Positions 57,115-64,000 of a stretch of 64,000 nucleotides of DNA are shown piece after piece. The DNA comes from Ligustrum vulgare. Taxonomy: Eukaryota; Streptophyta; Magnoliopsida; Lamiales; Oleaceae. The first letter of the stretch is position 1, and every line of letters begins with the position of its first letter. Location of the stretch: assembly GCA_963555705.1 (NCBI GenBank), contig OY743170.1:26722862-26786861 (forward strand). Reading direction: 5' to 3'. The position numbers were made by a program, and so were the translations under genes. The notes under the pieces were generated by a model, which had not been told where the DNA came from, ran no database searches, and worked only from the letters and a program-made list of their open reading frames with translations.

Positions 57115-57840
57115 TTAAAACACATACAATAATGCTAGAGATAACATACCTGCGTTCCCATCAGAATCTAGATCGACGTCCTCGTGTGTCATGGCAAACA
57201 CTTTGGAATTCCCTTTTCTATTCTGATCTTCTTTCCTCTTCTGGTCGGAACCTTGAGCAGGTGTAGCACGATAATCCAGTGCAAAGTGGCCCGACTGGCC
57301 ACACTTGTAACAAACGCCTTTTCCCAAAAGGCATTCACCTTTATGCATCTTCTGGCACTTGGGACATGGTGGCATGTATTTCGTTACTTGACCTTTGGCT
57401 GGTCCTGTGTTTGGCCTCTTGTTGGCTGTCTGATTTTTGTTCTGGTTATGATTTGAACCATGCCATTTCCTTTTTCCCTGCTCATTTTCAAAACATTGTC
57501 CACCATGTTGCATGACGGCATACGCTATGGCTTGAGCTTTCTTCACTACCTCCCGATAAGTAGAGAGCTCATGGGAGCTAACAATCTGATGAATATCCAA
57601 GCGTAACCCCCACTAGAAGCGATGAGCTTTCTTCTCCTTAGTTTTGACTAGATGAGGAGCATAGCGGGACAACTCCTCGAACCTCCTCTCATTCTCTGTG
57701 ATCTCCAGCTCTCCCTGACAAAGGCGAAGGAATTCTATCTCCATAGCATCCCAAAGAGCTTGAGGAGAGAACCTGTCTCTGATCTCTTCTTGAAACTCAA
57801 CCCATGTTAAGGCCTCCTGTTGAGTTAGAGTCCTGGTTCA
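57115..57840 (-). pseudogene. Element F gag (retrotransposon gag domain plus zinc knuckle), broken
   Basis: Minus-strand reading from about 57830 gives ALTWVEFQEEIRDRFSPQAL, MEIEFLRLCQGELEITENER, FEELSRYAPHLVKTKEKKAH, a TAG, then GLRLDIHQIV and STYREVVKKAQAI. A basic linker and a zinc knuckle (CYKCGQSGHFALDY) follow. In the knuckle the last cysteine of CCHC is replaced by Tyr. The N-terminal end is cut near 57840. Confidence 0.9.
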
Positions 57841-60327
57841 CGACGCTGACTCCCACTAGTAATTGGAATAATTTATACACATTGGTGTATATTTAATTTC
57901 TTAAGTTTAACATGTACTGGCATTTCAACTTAGGAAATCTAGATCCTACAAGATAAAATATGGCACAGATATTTATAAAATGATGAGAAAAGCGTGAAAT
58001 CGTGGAGCTAAGTTCATTGATAGAACAAGCTCAACAGATAAAGAATGTGCGTCATTCATAAAAAATTGGAATGGAGTTTATCTAGAGAAATTTATTAAGA
58101 GTGATGACGTCTAATATGTTCCATCATCTTATATATCAATTTTTTCTATTATAATGAACAATAAGAAATCAAACTTATAGCTTATTATCAAAAATTAAAC
58201 ATTTGAAATGGAAGAGTTATATCGGAAAAAATTACATTGAATTCAAAAGTTATGAAAATGTGCATTCTAATTAGATATCGACACTCGACAACTTGATGTT
58301 GACATTTGAAGGAAAGAAAACTATTGGCTTGAGAATAAAGGATACAGGTGTCGAGACCTATGTAATTTGATGTCCATAGAATTTGGAATTCTTTACGATA
58401 TTAACCTCATATTTAGAAAACATAAATATCTCTTGAAGCGTGAATCTTAATAATGACTTGCAGCTAATCTTATGATGCACAATGTAAGATATGTATCAGT
58501 TGATACTACGTAGTAACTAAGAATAATAAAAGTAAGCTATTTCCCTTTGTAAAATAGGCACTACAATATTCTTATCAAATTTTATTTTTCTCCACTTCAT
58601 TAACATAATGTATTCAACATGTTTTGGTAACATTAACTTATCTTCTTCCATTACTACCATCTTATCTAAAAGTACTCTCATTATTCTCCTTAATACAAGG
58701 AAAATTCAAATTTTATCTTGCTGAGAAAATTGTAACAATATGATCTCCTTTGCTTTGATTTTTTACTTCATTGAATTGATTCTATCCCAACGAGCCCAAA
58801 TCTTAAGTTGTAATTATTTGTTACAACGGTCTTGTTTTGTATCTCTATTAATCTCAATTATGTTTCTTGATCATCCAATTGTTGCCATCTCATTTCATAG
58901 TCCAATCATTGTCAATTTTTAGAATTATATAATAACCACTTGTCGGTATATTGAAATTTTAAAATTTTGATTTCCCTTCACATTCAGTACAACGATTATA
59001 TTCGAGATTCATATCTTATCTTTCATGAGTGGAAATTATGCAATTACTACATGGTCCTGCAATATAACCAATTAGTATCATTTGTGATCCCACTCAATCA
59101 TATCCTTACGTTTAGTCATAGTAAAATTCAAGATGCCATGACTTACCTCAATTTCTTGGAATCTATTTGTGTTTATTGTCGTTTTGGGAAATCTAAATAA
59201 CATGAAAATTGAGTCTTTGTTTATAAAGACGTTGCTCTCACTTGCATGTGAAGGAAAACCAAAATGATTGAGGTCACTTTCTTAGTGAACCTCGTCTTCG
59301 GTATTTGCAAGTCTTTCATTTGTCTTTCCTCTCAATAAAAATCCTTCTATGATTAAGCTCGTGTGAATTACCCAATATGTTGGATAACTATGTACACAAT
59401 TCATTTATTTATGAATCACATCTTCCTGTTTGTCAATTTAATTCAGGAAAATGTGATAATTATAACACTCAATTTTGATATTTTATTGTTTGGGTGTTAC
59501 TCATTCATTTATGCATATTCAACAATTGATTGTTTCTGGAAATTCCCAATGTGATATTTCCCTACTTGTAAGTCACATATTCTTCTTTGTTATTTTATTT
59601 CATGAAAAAATATGCAAATATTAATCTCGAACCGTGACATCGTGATTTTATTTTAACTCGAGTACTACTCATTAATATTCATCTACCCATGACATGATAA
59701 ACTTGGTAGCTTGTGGATCAAGATTTTTCTGTTCATAATTCCTAATCTCTAGAAGAGCACAACTCCCTAATTTTTTTTAATATCTTGATATGATTATGAT
59801 TTATTTTGACTCGAGTGAAATATACTCTTGTCAATTCACTTTCTTTTATTTGAATATGATTTGAATACCTTTTTCCTATAAAGCTAAATAATCCTCTTCT
59901 CCTTGAACTTTCCTCACACTCCACTAATTTTGTTATACCTCTTGCGTTCAAAAATTATTGCATCATAAAAGTAAAGTTTAGTGAAATGGCATCACTAATT
60001 TCCTGAAACAAGATTATTTTTGGCTCCTACATCAAAATTTTTTCTTCGTTTGTGACAATGGGCCTCAATTTTCACTACTAATTAATTTATACATATATAT
60101 GTCTTTATTTGATAGAATCATGCTTGTTCATACTGAGCTTAAATTAGTGTTGTGATCATCAATTACAACGGACTCTTATTTTGATCTAATATGATAACAA
60201 CTTTTGGTGGCTTGGTCGTTACCTTATTTTTAAAACGACTTGATCAATCATGATTTTATTGAAACTTGAATCATATTTATTTCTCATTTGAAATACTAAG
60301 ATCTTGAAACTTGTTTTCACGTCTACT
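57841..60327. other. AT-rich DNA without recognisable genes
   Basis: No domain, RNA gene or transposon terminus was recognised. Phrases such as 'gttgtaattatttgttacaacgg' and 'tcatcaattacaacgg' recur (58808, 60155) and several 'gactcgagt' words occur (59657, 59808). It may be the decayed interior or LTR of an old element. Confidence 0.5.
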
Positions 60328-61483
60328 GATAAGTGTATTTTGTACACTAATTTCTATCCTAAAATAGGATTTATTGTTATTGTTTTAGAATATATGCTAT
60401 TGAATTTTTTATTTTTCGATTATATTGTAGAAATATCCTAAAGTCGAGAAAATAGAGGAATTGAAGCAAAATGAAGTCAATTGGATGACTAAAGAGCTAA
60501 ATTTTGTGAAGGAAGAGTTGATGAAGTCAATTAAGGTGTAAATTGAAAGAAATCATAAGTTCAGAGACCAAATTTTTCTAATCAGAAGACAGAGGACTTG
60601 CTGTGCAATTAAAATGTGAGGACGAACTTAAATGAATTCAAAAGGTGAAAATTGCACTTAGCCGGATAACCATGCAATCGCACGACATAGACGCGTTTTA
60701 TCGCATAAGTTGTTAAAAATGGTCAAAACTCGAATTCACTAAAGCATATGACCGTATAAAATTATACCGCGCGGTCGCGCTGTTGGGTTTTTTTGCGAGT
60801 TTCGGTCATTTTTCTCCCCTTTTCACCCAGGTTTCGAGAAAACCTATATATACCTAATGTAAGGCACGAATTTGGGGATTCACAACTTGTCAAATTCACA
60901 CTAAAGGGCTGCTAATTCATTGAGTAACTAATCCATGCCAAATTCAAAATTGTGGACTAAAGATCAAAAATATGATTCGGGTAATAAATTACAATTATAT
61001 TTCTTTTGATTTATATTCAATCATGTTTCTAGGATAGATTTTATTGTTAGGTTTGTGATGATACTTTGTTTTTCGGATTCCATGTTTTGAATTATTCTTT
61101 AACTTAAGCAATTTATGGGTTTGAGTAATTAATTGTGTATTTATTTACATCTATAAGTTTGGACGCGTGATTATATGATGTATGTGATGTTTTCTTAAGT
61201 TCGAAAGATTAGGATTCATTAGATTTTCAGACTTGAATTGATGCGAATCATAGTGGGCTTGATGGGAAATCCAAGTATTCAAACCAGACCAGACTTCAAC
61301 TTGCATAATCGAAGGTATACGAGTCAAGCATGGCATGAAGAAGAGGATTCAACACTAAATAAAGTGAAGAAACCAAGAAATAAGACAAGAATAAAGTTGA
61401 AGTAAAAAATCAACACGGGTAGCAAAAGAAACACGCATCCGCCCAGTGCAATTCTTAGGCGTCCGCACGAGTGACACTGTTTT
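60328..61483 (+). mobile_element. Probable LTR fragment, family E
   Basis: It starts TGATAAGTGTATTTTGTACAC, a common start of plant gypsy LTRs. It contains a GC-rich CGCGCGGTCGCGC stretch as in element B, and a TATA-like CCTATATATACC at about 60843. It is interrupted at 61484 by another LTR start. No second LTR, primer site or coding region was seen. Confidence 0.45.
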
Positions 61484-62475
61484 TGTCACGACCCGTCTCA
61501 AATCACCCTACTAGACCCAGAACGTGACTTGTGCCGATAACGGGTGCCAGCTAGTGATTGAACCCACCATCAAGGCAGCCTTAACTTTTTTTATCTTTCA
61601 AAATTTCTCTTTTTAATAATATAGATCATGTATGAGTTTCTAAAAAATTTGACCGAGTCTCCTCTACAATATTGACATAACTAGCCTGTAAAACGACAAC
61701 CAATCCTCAAACAACTACTCCTGTATATTTATAATACTACCTAAATCTTCTAAGCATAACCACTGATATAATAAGATAACTAGAAACTCTTAATTTACTC
61801 CTTTATATATACATATCCTAAATGAATATACATCTACGAAAATGTAATGAACCCATAAGCTTAGGTACTTGAATAACTTAATCACATAAATCACACTCTC
61901 TCACTAGGTCTGTGGCAGGACTTGGCATATCAACAGGCTCCAACTTCTTCTTAACACAAATTTACCTGCATTCTATAAAAAAAATATGGGGGAAAATGTG
62001 AGTTTATAACTCAGTGAGTGGATAATTTGAAAATAAGGATAATTTTCTTGTAAATATATATTTACAAATCAATCCTATTTATTCTATTTCAACTTTAGGA
62101 AATTCTATATTTTGATAATTGCTTTTAAGAATAAAACATGCTGGAATCATAACATCTTTTATTCTTTATTTTAAATGAGCATATGTAAAGCATAAGGAGT
62201 ATATGTAACATGATATCATGGAGAATAAGGACAAACTGTTATTACACTATAAGTTGAAATCTCTATCCAGTAAAATGAATAAACTGAAACTGTATTCTAT
62301 TATCTGAAATCAGATAAACTGAAGTATGATGTCTAAACACTAATAAAATGCAATAATACTAAGAAGATGTCATCATGTAATAATAATGCAAAATTCATCA
62401 AAGTGCTCATATCATAATCTCATTGATCGTATTGCATCATGTCAATCCACATGCGCGCAATGTTTCAGCTTGGGC

Positions 62476-62946
62476 TAGTGATGGCAATGGGCCGAGCCGA
62501 GCCGGCTCGGCCCATTAAGCTCGTTGCTCGGCTCGTCTTAGCAACGAGCCGAGCTTGTGGCTCATATTAGACGAGCCGAGCTTCGGCTCGGCTCGTTACT
62601 CGAGGGTCAAGCTCGGCTTGCCCCTTGAGCTCGTGGCTCGCGAGCCGAGCCGGCTCGGCTCCCGGCTCGTACATAAATTTTTTTTTTTTCATTTTTTTTC
62701 ACTAAATTTAATATTTTATTTAAAAAAAAACGAGCCCACGAGCCGAGCTCGTGGGCTCGGCTCGTGGCTCGTGTTTCACGAGCCGGCCATGCAAAACGAG
62801 CCGAGCACGGCTCGGCTCGTTTTAGAATCTACTTGTTTGGCTCGTGGAAGAGCCCATAAATTGGACGAGCCGAGCCGCTCGTGGCTCGTGATTTGACGAG
62901 CCGAGCCAACGAGCCGACGAGCGGCTCGGCCCGTTTGCCATCTCTA
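62476..62946. mobile_element. GC-rich hAT MITE, 471 bp, perfect 8-bp target duplication
   Basis: The ends TAGTGATGGCAATGGGCCGA and the reverse complement TAGAGATGGCAAACGGGCCGA are inverted repeats. GCTTGGGC flanks both sides (62468-62475 and 62947-62954). The inside is made of interleaved GAGCCGAGC / GGCTCGGCTC words in both orientations around a short AT-rich middle, so each arm and the whole element can fold. There are no genes; open frames here are artefacts of the repeats. Confidence 0.92.
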
Positions 62947-62954
62947 GCTTGGGC

Positions 62955-63085
62955 CACCGGTACCTTGTGGCCCCTTCGCCTAGGCGGCATATTTAAATAG
63001 CTTGAGCCATAGGCCCCTTCCCCCATAGGAGGCATATTTAAACAGCTTGAGCTATAGGCCTCTTCTCCCGTAGGAGGCATATACA
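62955..63085. repeat. About 56-bp tandem repeat, three units
   Basis: Units contain TAGGCCCCTTC or GTGGCCCCTTC, TAGGAGGCATATTTAAA and AGCTTGAGC. The unit begins where the MITE duplication ends. A fourth partial copy is likely to the left of the MITE (CAGCTTGGGC). Confidence 0.8.
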
Positions 63086-63819
63086 TATCAACATCGAATA
63101 CCACTTGGTGAAATTTTGCATTGAAATCATAATTAATAATACACATTTCACATCATTTTTCATAACTTTCACATTATCTCAAAATCATGAAATATCATTC
63201 AAAACATATAAGACTTTTCAAAGATAAGCCATAGCTTTTATGAAAATCATAGAAAACATCATTTTCATTAATACCAATAATTTCATAGAAAACAACATAA
63301 ATAATTTCTTTTCAAAAGAGTAATAAAGAAAGATTTCCACTCACAGAATTAATTACTGAAATCTAACTGTGCTGATAGACCTGGTCAAATCTCTATATCG
63401 TCTCCTGAATAACAATATACATCTTTAGTATTAAAATAATTCATATCAACCATCTTTAACTAAATAAATAAATCTTATCAAAAACCCCTTTCTTATAAAC
63501 TCAATCTATTCAAACTATAAGAACTCAAGCATTAGGTAGGTAAATACTTGGTATTTTGAACCAATCCAACTTAATATCATGTAATAACTACAAGGAAACA
63601 ATAAGATTAAAAAAAAAAAAAATTAATTTTTCAGATTAAGCCTCACATATATCAAAACCCTAATATCCAAATACCATTTTCTTCAATCCACTAGATTAAA
63701 TAGCTTAAAGTACACAAGTAAACAATTTTTATTTCATATAGTTCACACATAAACCAATAATCAAAAAGCCGAGAAATTAACCCATTCTAAAGTAAATAAT
63801 TTTTTGCTTACCTTTAAAG

Positions 63820-64000
63820 GTGGATTCCTTTATTTTCCTAGAACTTATCAAGATTGATTATTGTGGCATTCATCCGAAATTATCCAATATTTGTAGCGTT
63901 CAAAATCAAAAACTTATCAAGATAATTAGACAGCTCCTTGTGGCGTTTCGTAGATCTTGATTCTTTCTTCCACATCGTCAGTTCTTGCGTCGTGAAGTTC
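63820..64000 (+). mobile_element. LTR fragment, family B-like, running off the window
   Basis: It shares AGGTGGATTCCTTTATT, AACTTATCAAGAT, TGTGGCGTTTCG and GCGTCGTGAA with the reverse complement of 26720-26940, and the same module with 35690-35800. The end is not in the window. Confidence 0.7.

Larger units (their letters stand above)
61484..63800 (-). mobile_element. Probable LTR or LTR part, family D
   Basis: It begins TGTCACGACCCGTCTC, like the ends of the other gypsy LTRs here, and carries the 'gtgagtttataactcagtgagtgg' block typical of them. The right boundary was not found; family B-like sequence appears by about 63820. It hosts the GC-rich MITE and a short tandem repeat. Orientation is inferred only from comparison with 48052-56253. 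Confidence 0.5.

Noticed and set aside
62555..63146. Arg/Ser/Pro-rich open frames in GC-rich DNA
   Set aside because: Artefacts of GAGCCGAGC repeats of the hAT MITE and the 56-bp repeat.

Overview
This window is nuclear DNA of a flowering plant. It has intron-split genes, AT-rich spacers, plant L1 LINEs, Ty3/gypsy and Ty1/copia LTR elements, Helitrons and MITEs. The protein style suggests a eudicot, possibly an asterid, but that is inference. No rRNA, tRNA gene or CRISPR array was seen. Almost all of the window is transposable elements inserted into one another.

Region 1-15.3 kb. The only convincing host gene lies on the minus strand: an atypical Cys/His-rich chloroplast thioredoxin (ACHT1/2 type). 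Exon 1 (15205-15023, Ser-rich transit peptide) and exon 2 (4267-4085, WCASC active site) join in phase 0 across a 10.75-kb intron. That intron holds two hAT MITEs and a 5'-truncated L1 (8221-13866) whose ORF1 and ORF2 each carry a single in-frame stop. The C-terminal exon(s) would lie left of the window or are lost. Positions 1-3.9 kb hold an LTR tail, a dead hAT transposase, a gypsy integrase scrap and a MITE.

Region 15.8-41.5 kb. This is one decayed L1 on the minus strand, broken into five blocks by nested insertions. They are a solo LTR with a perfect 5-bp duplication (16949-19491), a 4.4-kb LTR-like insertion (20164-24601), and a large LTR copy (26189-39558). The large copy contains a second solo LTR, which contains a 6.76-kb gene-fragment-carrying Helitron (27145-33905), which contains a Tourist-like MITE. 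It also contains a complete but pol-less gypsy element (35190-38620).

Region 41.5-46.3 kb. Here lie a MITE, a probable short Helitron with internal repeats, a small copia-type LTR with its TATA box and polypurine tract, and a duplicated AT-rich block.

Region 46.3-57.8 kb. Two damaged gypsy (Tekay/Del-like) elements on the minus strand (LTR, chromovirus-type pol end, Gag with zinc knuckle) are interrupted by a very young non-autonomous LTR retrotransposon (48052-56253). Its two long LTRs are almost identical and differ mainly by two 49-bp array units. It has a tRNA-Met primer site and a polypurine tract but no gag or pol. In antisense it carries an intronless C-terminal piece of a LOG-family (cytokinin riboside monophosphate phosphoribohydrolase-like) gene. 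This is the most interesting object in the window.

Region 57.8-64 kb. AT-rich DNA with no recognisable gene is followed by LTR pieces. One of them hosts a 471-bp GC-rich hAT MITE with a perfect 8-bp target duplication.
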